A model generated the notes under the pieces. That model worked only from the letters and a program-made list of their open reading frames with translations. It was not told the origin of the DNA and searched no databases. The position numbers and the translations under genes were made by a program. From Spirosoma oryzicola (lineage in GTDB: Bacteria; Bacteroidota; Bacteroidia; Cytophagales; Spirosomataceae), in the NCBI RefSeq assembly GCF_021233055.1, contig NZ_CP089538.1, positions 3,054,501-3,118,500 of the forward strand: a stretch of 64,000 nt of DNA, given 5' to 3'. Positions within the stretch are counted from its first letter, which is position 1. The number at the start of each line of letters is the position of its first letter. Below are positions 24,420 through 32,834 of this stretch, in pieces.

Positions 24420-24811
24420 GTCGATTTGTGTTCAATTGGTCATTAGCATGCTTTTGACTTACTTAACTGCGTTTGGATACATTTTTTCTATAAATAGGCA
24501 CTTGTGCGATTCCGCTTATATCAAAGTCAGCCCGACTTCACTACCAGAAACGGGTAAATTTGTCTGGCTGACATCTTCTGAAAACAAAAAGGCAGCAAAA
24601 TCTCGCTGGTGAGTAATAGGCCGATTCATGCTTTTGCCGACGACGGAAACTTTAACTTTTCTTAAATTATTTGGCTAAATACCGGCAATTGCCAAATCAT
24701 TCGTTATTTTGTGTAGTTTACGTTAATAAGACACTGGCTGCTGGCAATTCACCATACGGTCTATTAGACTGTCCTTCAACGGCCTGTCATAGTTCAGTGT
24801 TTATTTAAAGC
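24420..24811. other. Intergenic stretch without a supported gene
   Basis: About 390 bases, AT-richer than the surroundings. One inverted repeat ATTTGGC / GCCAAAT (24669-24675 and 24691-24697, loop 15, itself containing GGCAATTGCC overlap) could be an operator for the gene at 24812. No gene or strong promoter box seen. Confidence 0.4.
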
Positions 24812-25537
24812 ATGAGGCAATCGCTAAAACATATACTTCTTGGGTTAAGCCTACTGGTTCTTTCGGGCCTGTTTACGGATACGTTTGCGCAGGGGCAAGA
24901 CCGGCAGGTGACATTTACGGGCTTCCTGACTGGCGGGAGGAACAACGATCCGCTACCGGGTGCTTACATCTACATTCCCAAAGCAGGTAAAGGAGTTCTG
25001 TCGGCTCCAAATGGGTATTTTGCGTTACCCGTGTTTCCGGGCGATAGCGTGATTTTCAGTTACGTTGGTTTCCGGACGCAATACCATATTATTCCCTCGC
25101 GACTTGCGGATTTGACGTATTCGGCGGTGGTGGCCCTTCAGGAAGATGTAAAGACGCTGGCGGAGGTAAAAGTATACCCTTACGCTACGGAGGAGTTGTT
25201 TAAAGATGCATTTGTGAACCTTAAGCTTCCCGACGAAAAAGAGCGGGAAAACCTGGCAAAAAACACAAGTCCGGAAGCCATCATGCGGCAGGCAGCCACC
25301 ATGCCTATGGGCGCGCTGGCCAACCACCAGAACTTTGTCAACCAACAGTTCTTTGGGCGGGAATCCGTTATTGGCCGCAGTCAAACACCGACCTTCTCAT
25401 TCACGAACCCATTCGCCTGGGCTAACTTTATTCGATCCGTCAAACGAGGGGATCTTAAAAACAAGGAGTGGCGCAGCGAACTCAATAAAGCCCCCCGGGA
25501 AAACGTCTCCCGAAAAGATTTGTTGCAATCGAATTAA
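24812..25537 (+). CDS. Exported carboxypeptidase-regulatory-like domain protein
   Basis: A 241-residue exported protein. Residues 1-26 are a signal peptide ending DTFAQ. Residues about 32-115 form a CarboxypepD_reg-like beta sandwich (FTGFLTGGRNNDPLPGAYIYI, SAPNGYFALPVFPGDSVIFSYVGF), the module that begins many TonB-dependent receptors and surface proteins of Bacteroidota. The rest is a hydrophilic helix-rich tail without a plug or barrel, so it is not a receptor itself. Function unknown; probably periplasmic or outer-membrane associated. It converges on the LpxH-like gene. Confidence 0.83.
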   Translation: MRQSLKHILLGLSLLVLSGLFTDTFAQGQDRQVTFTGFLTGGRNNDPLPGAYIYIPKAGKGVLSAPNGYFALPVFPGDSVIFSYVGFRTQYHIIPSRLADLTYSAVVALQEDVKTLAEVKVYPYATEELFKDAFVNLKLPDEKERENLAKNTSPEAIMRQAATMPMGALANHQNFVNQQFFGRESVIGRSQTPTFSFTNPFAWANFIRSVKRGDLKNKEWRSELNKAPRENVSRKDLLQSN

Positions 25538-25600
25538 TCGGTGTAGTCAGGCACCCATATGTTGATCTGTAGGACGATCCGATTCTGCCTATGTAGATCC

Positions 25601-26380
25601 CTATTTACCCCACGTTTTTAATTGCAGGTCCGCTCCGTCAAATACCGCGTAGGTTTTTGCGTTTACCCATTCACCCAGATTTAGGTAGCGACTAGTTGGC
25701 GATACGGCCAGATCGAGGGGTAAATGCCGATGCCCAAAAACGTAGAAATCGTGATGTTCACGGGCTTCCACTTCGCGGGAATAAAGCATGAGCCACTCCC
25801 GGTCCTCGCCCAGAAAATGCTCCTCTCCTTTCGACTGATTGCTGATACGGCTCCGACGCGACCACGCCTGGGCTATGCCAATACCCATGTCAGGATGCAG
25901 ATACCGAAAGAGCCGTCGGGCCAATCCGCTTTCAAAAACGCGCTTTAACTTTTTGTACGTATAATCGCCGGGGCCGAGTCCATCGCCATGACCGACGTAA
26001 AACCGTTTGTCGCCAATAACATAAGACTGGGGATTCCGGTAAACGGGGATGCCCATCTCCTGCGTAAAATAGGAGTCCATCCACATATCGTGATTTCCCG
26101 TAAACAACACGATACGTATTCCGGCGTCCGTCAGTTCAGCCAGTTTCCCCTGCAATCGAATAAACCCTTTGGGAATACTGCGCTTGTATTCAAACCAAAA
26201 ATCAAACACATCGCCGACCAGGAAAATCATTTCTGCGTCTGAACGGATTTCATTGAGCCAGGCGACAATAGCTCGTTCGCGGGTAAGACTCTGTTCGGAG
26301 GAGGGTGTTCCGAGGTGAAAATCGGAGGCAAAATATACCTTTTGGCCAGCGGGCAGCTGAATAATTTCTGGATTCGACAT
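25601..26380 (-). CDS. UDP-2,3-diacylglucosamine diphosphatase (LpxH-like)
   Basis: A 259-residue calcineurin-like metallophosphoesterase. The metal-site motifs are intact: ASDFHLGTPSS, GDVFDFWFEYK, FTGNHDMW, VGHGDGLGPGDY and FGHRHLPLDL, an arrangement shared with LpxH, which cleaves UDP-diacylglucosamine to lipid X in lipid A synthesis at the inner membrane. I start at 26380 (MSNPEIIQLPAGQKVYF) rather than at 26446, because a -7 box lies in between and the upstream extension is cysteine-rich and unlike homologues. Confidence 0.9.
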   Translation of the reverse strand: MSNPEIIQLPAGQKVYFASDFHLGTPSSEQSLTRERAIVAWLNEIRSDAEMIFLVGDVFDFWFEYKRSIPKGFIRLQGKLAELTDAGIRIVLFTGNHDMWMDSYFTQEMGIPVYRNPQSYVIGDKRFYVGHGDGLGPGDYTYKKLKRVFESGLARRLFRYLHPDMGIGIAQAWSRRSRISNQSKGEEHFLGEDREWLMLYSREVEAREHHDFYVFGHRHLPLDLAVSPTSRYLNLGEWVNAKTYAVFDGADLQLKTWGK

Positions 26381-26398
26381 GAATACGGTAATTCGGCA

Positions 26399-26406
26399 CA
26401 AAGCTA
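26399..26406 (-). promoter_or_regulatory. Candidate -7 box that fixes the LpxH-like start
   Basis: Reverse-strand TAGCTTTG, exact TAnnTTTG match, 19 bases upstream of the ATG at 26380. It lies inside the longer open frame from 26446 and so argues against that start. Confidence 0.4.
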
Positions 26407-26674
26407 CGCAATGAATGTCGTTCACCCATGCTTCCCCGCTGTTCACTCATTCTTACCCAATCGCTGCGTCACGAATCACATCGTTGTCCATGGCACAACG
26501 CCCACCTAACTAACTTATAAAATAGCTTTCAGTATCAGGCTATTGGCCAGGCTACGAAGGCTACGACGAAGGCTTTTTTGCTGATCTCACCAAAGTTGCG
26601 GACCGACGAAAACATCTAACTGCGTTCGATGGTATTTAAGAAAACACTACTTTTAAGCTTTCTTAGAATAACTT

Positions 26675-27421
26675 ATGAAACTCAAATCACTGATTCTAGC
26701 TTTTCCTGTACTTTGTTTCGCCTGCGGCAACTCCGATTCTGACAACGCCAATAACGCGGCAGGTACCGGCAGTCCTTATTTAGCTAAACAAGTGGTAGGT
26801 GTTACGACCCTTAGTGTTGATGCCAACTACCAAAAGCCCTGCAACATTCTGGACGAAGAATACATGCGGGGTGCTTTTAACATTGGAGAAAGCAGCGAAA
26901 TAGAAGTACTTGACCATCAAAATGGTTGTGAATTTGAATGGAGCGGCAATAAAATAGCCCTTTCCTTTGGCGGAACCAAGCCGTTTGAATCCATGTATGT
27001 CGCTGAATACACGTTTGATAAGCTGTATCAGGGCAAAAAAGGTCATGAAAGCGAAGAGGAGAAACCCGCACTGACCGGGCCACATCCTGAAGGTACCGGC
27101 TCTGAGATGCCCGCCGACGAACAGGATGCAACCGCAAAAAGCGACTCGTCGAAAGAAGTTCAGGGTGATAGCACGTTAGGTGCACTCCCTTTAACGAAAC
27201 CTGCCGTTAGTAAAGGTCGTTTCGTAGCCGTACAAGGCGTGGGCGACAAAGCAGTTTGGGACCCGAAAGAAGGCGCTTTACACGTATTGTATAACAACCA
27301 TATCATCAACGTCACCGTTGAAACCAAAGAGAAGCAAGAGGTTCGGAAAGAACACGCGCAAAATCTGGCCGAAGTTCTGATCGAAAAAATTGTCGGCAAC
27401 GAGTACCAACGCCGACTCTAA
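26675..27421 (+). CDS. Hypothetical lipoprotein
   Basis: A 248-residue protein with a short signal ending in the lipobox-like FPVLCFAC (Cys17), followed by an Asn/Asp-rich linker (GNSDSDNANNAAGTG). The middle contains a Glu/Asp/Lys/Pro-rich disordered loop (EEEKPALTGPHPEGTGSEMP), and the flanking parts are beta-rich. The pattern CNILDEEYMRGAFNI ... NGCEFEWSGNKIALSFGG pairs two cysteines that could form a disulfide. I do not recognise the family. Likely envelope-located. It converges on the M48 protease with a 24-bp hairpin between. Confidence 0.75.
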   Translation: MKLKSLILAFPVLCFACGNSDSDNANNAAGTGSPYLAKQVVGVTTLSVDANYQKPCNILDEEYMRGAFNIGESSEIEVLDHQNGCEFEWSGNKIALSFGGTKPFESMYVAEYTFDKLYQGKKGHESEEEKPALTGPHPEGTGSEMPADEQDATAKSDSSKEVQGDSTLGALPLTKPAVSKGRFVAVQGVGDKAVWDPKEGALHVLYNNHIINVTVETKEKQEVRKEHAQNLAEVLIEKIVGNEYQRRL

Positions 27422-27433
27422 GAATCGTCTGAT

Positions 27434-27488
27434 CCAAAAACAAATCAAGGGACATGGTCAAAAGCCGTGTCCCTTGATTTGTTTTTGG
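27434..27488. terminator. 24-bp near-perfect hairpin, lipoprotein / M48
   Basis: Arms 27434-27457 and 27465-27488 pair over 24 bases with one mismatch (a G-T pair on one strand), loop 7. Core AAATCAAGGGACA. Convergent genes on both sides. Confidence 0.88.
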
Positions 27489-27509
27489 CGTTTCGCTATT
27501 CGACAGCGC

Positions 27510-28286
27510 TTAGCGAACCAGGCCGTCCCGGCGAGCGCGGTCACGAACCCGTTGAGCCCGCGCTTTGCTATCGGGGTGCGATGACAGTATCTGCGTAACG
27601 CTTCCTCCACCTCCCCCATTTTGCTTAGCCAGCTTCTCGAACGACGTCGCCAGCGCTATTACATTGTACCCGTTTCGTTTCAGGAAGTCGTAGCTATAAT
27701 CATCGGCTTCGCTTTCCTGACGACGACTAAATGAGGCTCCCAGCAGGTTATCGGCAAGCCCCCCGACCTGGGAGCGGGATAACTTCCCAACAATACCGGA
27801 TTGGGATGCCGCTACGTTACGGATGGCAGAGCGACGAAGCGCACTTTTCATCGCATCCCGTGAGTCGTGATTGATAACGTGACCAATTTCGTGGCCCATG
27901 ATAGCCAGTAATTCGTTATCCGTCATAATATCCATCAACCCTTTGAAAACGCGAACACTACCGTCGGCGGTGGCAAACGCGTTGACGTCTTTTACTTTAT
28001 ACACTTTGTAGTTGATGGGCAATCCGCTGACGGTACGATGCCGACTGACAATTCGGTTCAGGCGCTGAGTATACGGATCATTCGGACCAGCGACCGGATT
28101 TTGAGCATCCATTTGCTGAACGGCCTGTCGGGAGTATTGGACAACCTGATCGTTGCTTAAGGTTGCCGAGTTTATGGCGTCGAGTCCCGCTTGCATAAGA
28201 CTAGGGTTGAGTTGCGCGAACGTTAGAGTAGGCAACCCGAACGCGATCAAGAATAGGCTTGCAATACGCTTCATATACGGAGTCAA
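27510..28286 (-). CDS. M48 family metalloprotease, exported
   Basis: A 258-residue periplasmic protease. Residues 1-24 are a signal peptide (start could be the internal ATG at 28274, MKRIASLF). The zinc site is HEIGH at residues 132-136 of the longer form, with the third ligand in the downstream ESEADDYSYDFL stretch, as in BepA/LoiP-type M48 enzymes that check outer-membrane proteins. The C-terminus holds a Gly-rich loop (KQNGGGGGSV) and the SSHPDSKARAQRVRD segment usual in the family. Confidence 0.92.
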   Translation of the reverse strand: MTPYMKRIASLFLIAFGLPTLTFAQLNPSLMQAGLDAINSATLSNDQVVQYSRQAVQQMDAQNPVAGPNDPYTQRLNRIVSRHRTVSGLPINYKVYKVKDVNAFATADGSVRVFKGLMDIMTDNELLAIMGHEIGHVINHDSRDAMKSALRRSAIRNVAASQSGIVGKLSRSQVGGLADNLLGASFSRRQESEADDYSYDFLKRNGYNVIALATSFEKLAKQNGGGGGSVTQILSSHPDSKARAQRVRDRARRDGLVR

Positions 28287-28407
28287 TTTAGGTAGTTACC
28301 GGGTATACCGCACCAGGTAAATTTTCTCTATTGACTTAAAAAAGGGGGTAAAGGTTTAACAGATGATCAGGAACGCATGTTGGTTCATGGCCGGCAATGC
28401 TGTTACT

Positions 28408-28923
28408 TTATTCTTCCAGGGCGAGTTCCTGCCTTACAACCTCGTAATTGGTCCAGTCTACATGCTTGGCGGCTTCCTTCGGCACAACAATCCAGCGGTA
28501 TTCCCCGTCGATGGTTTGTCCGGGCTTTTGCTGAAAGCTGATAATCCCTTTATCGTTCATCGCATAATACGTAAACGAGATCGACTGATTACCGAGCGTA
28601 ACGGGTAAGGGAAAAATGTGGTCGCTGGCCGAATGACGATAGAAAGCAACGACCAGACCATTTTCAACCACCGCGTTTGTCACCGCACTATCAACGAAGC
28701 CAGCGATGTGCATTTGTGGCGCTTTAGGACTCACCGACCAGGTATTGGCATTGATCGCGATCCAGTCGGAAACCGAAACGGTCTGGTTGACACCAACGGC
28801 CTGACTGGGTCGTACGACGTCGGTTGGTGTCTGACAGGCGGTTACGCCCAATAGACCGATTAGCACTACCCCGGCAAGAAAAGAATACGCTCGTGCAGGC
28901 ATCATACGCTTTTTTCTGACCAA
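28408..28923 (-). CDS. Hypothetical lipoprotein
   Basis: A 171-residue protein with a signal peptide and lipobox (VLIGLLGVTAC). The mature part is beta-rich: VSVSDWIAINANTWSVSP, QMHIAGFVDSAVTNAVVENG, LVVAFYRH, SISFTYYAMNDKGIISFQQ. Alternative starts at 28905 or 28902 (MMPARAYSF) would give a shorter n-region. No recognised domain. It lies between bioB and the M48 protease on the same strand. A plausible role in the outer membrane is inference only. Confidence 0.75.
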   Translation of the reverse strand: MVRKKRMMPARAYSFLAGVVLIGLLGVTACQTPTDVVRPSQAVGVNQTVSVSDWIAINANTWSVSPKAPQMHIAGFVDSAVTNAVVENGLVVAFYRHSASDHIFPLPVTLGNQSISFTYYAMNDKGIISFQQKPGQTIDGEYRWIVVPKEAAKHVDWTNYEVVRQELALEE

Positions 28924-28989
28924 CGATTAAGCCACAAAAAATCGTACAGATTTAAACAAATTTTTAACTCTAGTTCGCTACAAAGCGAA

Positions 28990-29024
28990 AAAGCGTACTA
29001 TGACTGTCAATCATAATACGCTTT
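28990..29024 (-). terminator. Terminator downstream of bioB
   Basis: Stem AAAGCGTACTATGA / TCATAATACGCTTT (arms 28990-29003 and 29011-29024), 13 of 14 pairs, loop 7, in the region between bioB and the lipoprotein gene. On the reverse strand it is followed by TTCGC rather than a clean T-run. Confidence 0.65.
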
Positions 29025-29046
29025 CTTTATTTTCTCAACAAATCGA

Positions 29047-30093
29047 TCAATGCACCGCCATTGGAATCTGCTCAAACGTAACGGCGGGCTTATCGCCGTT
29101 TTTAAAGGCTTTGCGGGGCCGAATATTCAGCGTCTGGAACAACTGCTGATCCAAATCTTCGCCGGGGTTAGGCGTTGTCAGAAGCTTATCGCCGGCAAAA
29201 ATGGAATTAGCGCCCGCCAGGAAACACAAGGCTTGCTCTTCGGTATTCATCCGAACACGACCAGCTGAAAGACGTACCATGGCTTTCGGCATAATGATCC
29301 GGGCCGTTGCGATCATCCGAATCATTTCCCAAACCGACACACGAGGCTGCTCTTCCAGCGGAGTTCCTTCTACGGGAACGAGCGCATTAACCGGTACCGA
29401 TTCAGGGTGTTGGGGCAGCGTCGCCAGTGTATGCAGCATGCCGATACGATCCTGATCAGATTCGCCCATGCCGATAATACCACCCGAGCAAACCGAAATA
29501 CCCGCTTTACGCGCATGACCCAGCGTGTCCAGCCGGTCGTCGTAGGTACGGGTACTGATGATATCTCCGTAATACTCTTCGCTTGTATCCAGGTTGTGAT
29601 TGTAGGCGTACAGACCCGCGTCTTTTAATTTTTGCGCCTGACTTTCTGTCAGCATACCAAGTGTGCAGCATACTTCCAGTCCCATTTCGTTGACGCCCTG
29701 TACCATTTCAAGCACCTTATCGAAATCCCGGTTATCACGCACTTCACGCCAGGCGGCTCCCATGCAGAAGCGCGTACTACCTGTTTCTTTGGCCCGGTGT
29801 GCGGCTGTTAGCACCTCATCAACCTCCATCAGCTTATGTACTTTCACGGCGGTATGATAGCGAGCCGCCTGCGGACAATAGGCACAATCTTCGGGGCAAC
29901 CGCCCGTTTTCACCGACAGCAGCGTACAGACCTGTACTTCCTGCGGATCGTGGTGTTGACGGTGGACGGTAGCGGCCCGGTACATCAGGTCCAGAACGGG
30001 GGAATTGTATATTTCGGCAATTTCGGCACGGGTCCAATCGGTGCGCAGCATAACGTTCGGTTTTAATGTTGGCGAGGAACCATCGTACGGCAT
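29047..30093 (-). CDS. bioB: Biotin synthase
   Basis: A 348-residue radical-SAM enzyme that inserts sulfur into dethiobiotin, cytosolic. The radical-SAM cluster is Cys66, Cys70 and Cys73 ([12 protein letters not shown]); later motifs [35 protein letters not shown] and the auxiliary-cluster region ([10 protein letters not shown]) are all present. A start at 30051 ([11 protein letters not shown]) is as likely, since many Bacteroidota BioB begin there; the A-rich sequence before 30093 supports the longer form. It makes the cofactor used by the biotin carrier at 13760, which lies far off. No other bio gene is adjacent. Confidence 0.96.
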   Translation of the reverse strand: MPYDGSSPTLKPNVMLRTDWTRAEIAEIYNSPVLDLMYRAATVHRQHHDPQEVQVCTLLSVKTGGCPEDCAYCPQAARYHTAVKVHKLMEVDEVLTAAHRAKETGSTRFCMGAAWREVRDNRDFDKVLEMVQGVNEMGLEVCCTLGMLTESQAQKLKDAGLYAYNHNLDTSEEYYGDIISTRTYDDRLDTLGHARKAGISVCSGGIIGMGESDQDRIGMLHTLATLPQHPESVPVNALVPVEGTPLEEQPRVSVWEMIRMIATARIIMPKAMVRLSAGRVRMNTEEQALCFLAGANSIFAGDKLLTTPNPGEDLDQQLFQTLNIRPRKAFKNGDKPAVTFEQIPMAVH

Positions 30094-30167
30094 GATTTTC
30101 CGTGCTATGATGGATTCTATTTGTCAAAAATCGTAAACCGGCGCTGGTAAATCAATACTAAGCCCGT

Positions 30168-31376
30168 TTATTTCAATCCGAACAGGATACGAGTAAGCTT
30201 GAAGGGCCGGATCAACAGCAGGTAAATGGCGACACAAATCACTAATGATGAAAGGCTTACTGCCATAAATCCATCGTAAACACCCAATTGAGTTCTTGTC
30301 AGAACAAAGTACCCAATGATCACAATGACGGTCTGGTGCAGGATGTAAAACGGGTAAACGGCTTCGTTCAACTGCGAAAGAATAGGTTTGTTCACGTTTA
30401 AATAGCGATAGCCGTAAGCTACGGTTGCCAGCACCGAAAACCAGGTTAGGCTAAGGCCGTTAAAGCTGTATAACGTAGTCAGCAGTTGAGAAGCGTTAAT
30501 ACTGTCGGGACCTATAAATACCCGGGCGCTGTAAAGAAGAAGAGTACAGACGACTGTTCCTACCAGAAAATAACGTCGTTGGTCAGTCAGGATTTGCCAG
30601 AAGTCGCGTCGGCTAATCAACACATACCCCAGCCAGAACAGGATTAGGTTTTGCATAAAGTACGCCCAGTCATTGATTAACGCATGAGTCTCATTGGGGA
30701 AGAGCCCACCCAGAGCAAGATCGTTCACAATGAGCAAACCAACCAGCCACATCGCTCCGCCCGGTCGCGCCACTAACCGTCCGATCCGGTCCGTGAAGCG
30801 TTGTCCAGATTCTCCTTTCAGCCACCGGAATACGGGAATGCTCAGAATCGAATACAAAAACAGGTAGCACACAAACCACAGGTGATGCCAGCTAAAAGCT
30901 CCACCCGTCCCGCCATCGTGGTACGGCTGAAACCCAAAAACTTCAGGATAAAACTCGCTATAGCTACCCGTGAATCGCCCTCGAAAAATCCATTCCGTAT
31001 AAATTTGAGGGGGCACGATCACGAACATCCCAAACACGAGCGGTATAAACAACCGCCGGACACGCTCCCCCGCATAAGTACCAAACGTGCGCTTTTTCAA
31101 CGCGAAAAATGTCCCTGCGCCCGAAATAAAGAACAGGAGTGGCATTCGCCAGCGGTGTAGCCAGCGCATCACTTCTTCCATCGGCGGACTTGTTTCATTG
31201 CTTTGTACGTGCCAGCCCCACGAGACGTAGATCATTCCCGTATGGTAAAACAACAGCGTCACAATGGCAATGACGCGCAGCCAGTCGAGGTCGTAACGAC
31301 GCAGTGTTGGCGGTACAATAGTGGAAGCCTGTTCCGTAGAGGAGAGCTTATTCTGTAGTGGCGAAGCAGAGGGCAT
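30168..31376 (-). CDS. Acyltransferase family 3 membrane protein
   Basis: A 402-residue inner-membrane protein with about ten hydrophobic helices. It begins RYDLDWLRVIAIVTLLFYHTG, where His of YHTG is the conserved catalytic-site residue of this family, and continues WRMPLLFFISGAGTFFAL and EVFGFQPYHDGGTGGAFSWHHLWFVCYLF-type segments (quoted in part). Members move acetyl or other acyl groups onto extracytoplasmic sugars, such as OpgC or O-antigen acetylases. The acceptor is unknown. It lies in tandem with bioB but 75 bases apart. Confidence 0.88.
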   Translation of the reverse strand: MPSASPLQNKLSSTEQASTIVPPTLRRYDLDWLRVIAIVTLLFYHTGMIYVSWGWHVQSNETSPPMEEVMRWLHRWRMPLLFFISGAGTFFALKKRTFGTYAGERVRRLFIPLVFGMFVIVPPQIYTEWIFRGRFTGSYSEFYPEVFGFQPYHDGGTGGAFSWHHLWFVCYLFLYSILSIPVFRWLKGESGQRFTDRIGRLVARPGGAMWLVGLLIVNDLALGGLFPNETHALINDWAYFMQNLILFWLGYVLISRRDFWQILTDQRRYFLVGTVVCTLLLYSARVFIGPDSINASQLLTTLYSFNGLSLTWFSVLATVAYGYRYLNVNKPILSQLNEAVYPFYILHQTVIVIIGYFVLTRTQLGVYDGFMAVSLSSLVICVAIYLLLIRPFKLTRILFGLK

Positions 31377-31527
31377 TGTAAGGACAGTTTGGTTCGATGG
31401 GCCAAAATTGGCCTCAGGAAGCTCTAAATGCCCTATCTCCCGATGCTTACGAAGTTCTTGCCGACCGGGACGAAGTTCTGTCGTCTCGGTTCTTCGTCAA
31501 TGTCAGCAGATCGCTTAGTTGGGTTTG

Positions 31528-32733
31528 TTACGATCCGGTTGTGCTGGTACGCAGCAAAGCGCGGTACTGAGCGGGGGTCTGATTGGTCAGCCGCTTGAAG
31601 GCCGTATGGAACGCCGACGGGGAATTATAGCCAACCCGTTCCGCGATCTCGTCAATCTTCAGATTTGCCGTTGCCGGGTCATTCAGCAACCGTTGGGCTT
31701 CGGCAATCCGATGCGTAGCCAGCCAGTCGAAAAAGGTCTGCCCAAGGCGGTCATTCAGCAGTTGCGACAAGTGGTGTGGGCTCGTGTTCAACCGGTCGGC
31801 GAGTTTAGGGAGCGACAAATCACTTTCCAGATACGGTTGTTCCATTTCGAGCAAACGGCTGATTCGAGCCAGAACAGCCTCTTCTACTTCTTCCGATAAG
31901 GCCGACTTTTCGTATTTTTTCTTTGGCTCAACGACAGGTTCGGACGCTACAGGCAATGGGTCGGAAACAGACGCAGGTTTGCTGTGCAAAAAATCTGATC
32001 CCTGCATGACCAGATAACTGGTCGTGTAAATCGTGATCGCGATGTACGTAGCCAGAAGGTAGTCACCAACATCATGGTAAAACTGGGGCTTGATGAGGAT
32101 GATCAGCAGGGGCACCAGTGCAAACAGCCAACTGAGCGTACGCAAGGATGTCAGACCGGTAGACCGATGCCAATTAGCCTGCTGCTGGCTTGCATTCCGG
32201 ATGGTTAACAAGGCTACTACCGCATAGACAAGGCAACTCAGCAAAGTCATCTCGTTGATATACGGTCGAAGCCCGGTAAAATCTTCGTTCAGGTAGGGCT
32301 TGGCGTGAATATACGGCAGTTCCGGATGCTGCGAATCGACGTACGAATTGTATTTAAACTCAGTAGGTTGATAAATCCACGTCACCGAATTGGCGAGCCA
32401 AATGGCAAACGGAATCAGGTGCCAGAGCCAGTGCTTGGGTAATCGGTACCACAATCGACTGAATACAAAAAAGTAAAATAACGGACCAAGCACGAAGTTG
32501 AACGGCTCTGCCAGATCGCCGGTCCACAATACCCGAAAGGTATAATTGGTGTAGTTCAGAAATATCTCACCGCAGATCGCGGATATGGCCAGGGTAAACA
32601 AACCCAGACAGCGATTTGCCAGGCTCTTACGCCGTTCCCCCGTCAAAAAGAACGCACCCAGAAAAACGCCCTGCGCGACACCCAGCAAAATAATGAGCGC
32701 AAACAGATCGAGGTGTATAGGAAGAGTCTGCAT
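31528..32733 (-). CDS. Membrane-anchored AraC family regulator
   Basis: About 401 residues: an N-terminal sensor with seven or so hydrophobic helices (LFALIILLGVAQGVFLGAFF, CLGLFTLAISAICGEIFL, LSCLVYAVVALL and others) followed, after a charged linker (EPKKKYEKSALSEE), by a C-terminal AraC HTH (LPKLADRLNTSPHHLSQLL and IDEIAERVGYNSPSAFHTAF, FKRLTNQTPAQYR). This layout is frequent in Bacteroidota, where a membrane-embedded sensor directly controls transcription. I start at 32733 (MQTLPIHLDLF) because the extension from 32787 runs into the sppA terminator. Ligand and targets unknown. Confidence 0.87.
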   Translation of the reverse strand: MQTLPIHLDLFALIILLGVAQGVFLGAFFLTGERRKSLANRCLGLFTLAISAICGEIFLNYTNYTFRVLWTGDLAEPFNFVLGPLFYFFVFSRLWYRLPKHWLWHLIPFAIWLANSVTWIYQPTEFKYNSYVDSQHPELPYIHAKPYLNEDFTGLRPYINEMTLLSCLVYAVVALLTIRNASQQQANWHRSTGLTSLRTLSWLFALVPLLIILIKPQFYHDVGDYLLATYIAITIYTTSYLVMQGSDFLHSKPASVSDPLPVASEPVVEPKKKYEKSALSEEVEEAVLARISRLLEMEQPYLESDLSLPKLADRLNTSPHHLSQLLNDRLGQTFFDWLATHRIAEAQRLLNDPATANLKIDEIAERVGYNSPSAFHTAFKRLTNQTPAQYRALLRTSTTGS

Positions 32734-32773
32734 GGGAACGGCATTACTTGATGCAAGGTAAAAAAAGTGGGGC

Positions 32774-32810
32774 AAAAAAAGGCCCACACAGTCGTAAGAC
32801 TACATGGGCC
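32774..32810 (-). terminator. Intrinsic terminator of sppA
   Basis: On the reverse strand a 13-bp stem with three G-T pairs (arms 32798-32810 and 32781-32793, loop 4) is followed by TTTTTTT. It lies 25 bases after the sppA stop and 41 bases before the AraC-type start. Confidence 0.85.
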
Positions 32811-32834
32811 AACCGGGTTGCAAACCTAACTTAC

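Noticed and set aside
24376..24612. Plus-strand frame of 78 residues
   Set aside because: Partly antisense to a better reverse-strand gene and of low-quality composition.
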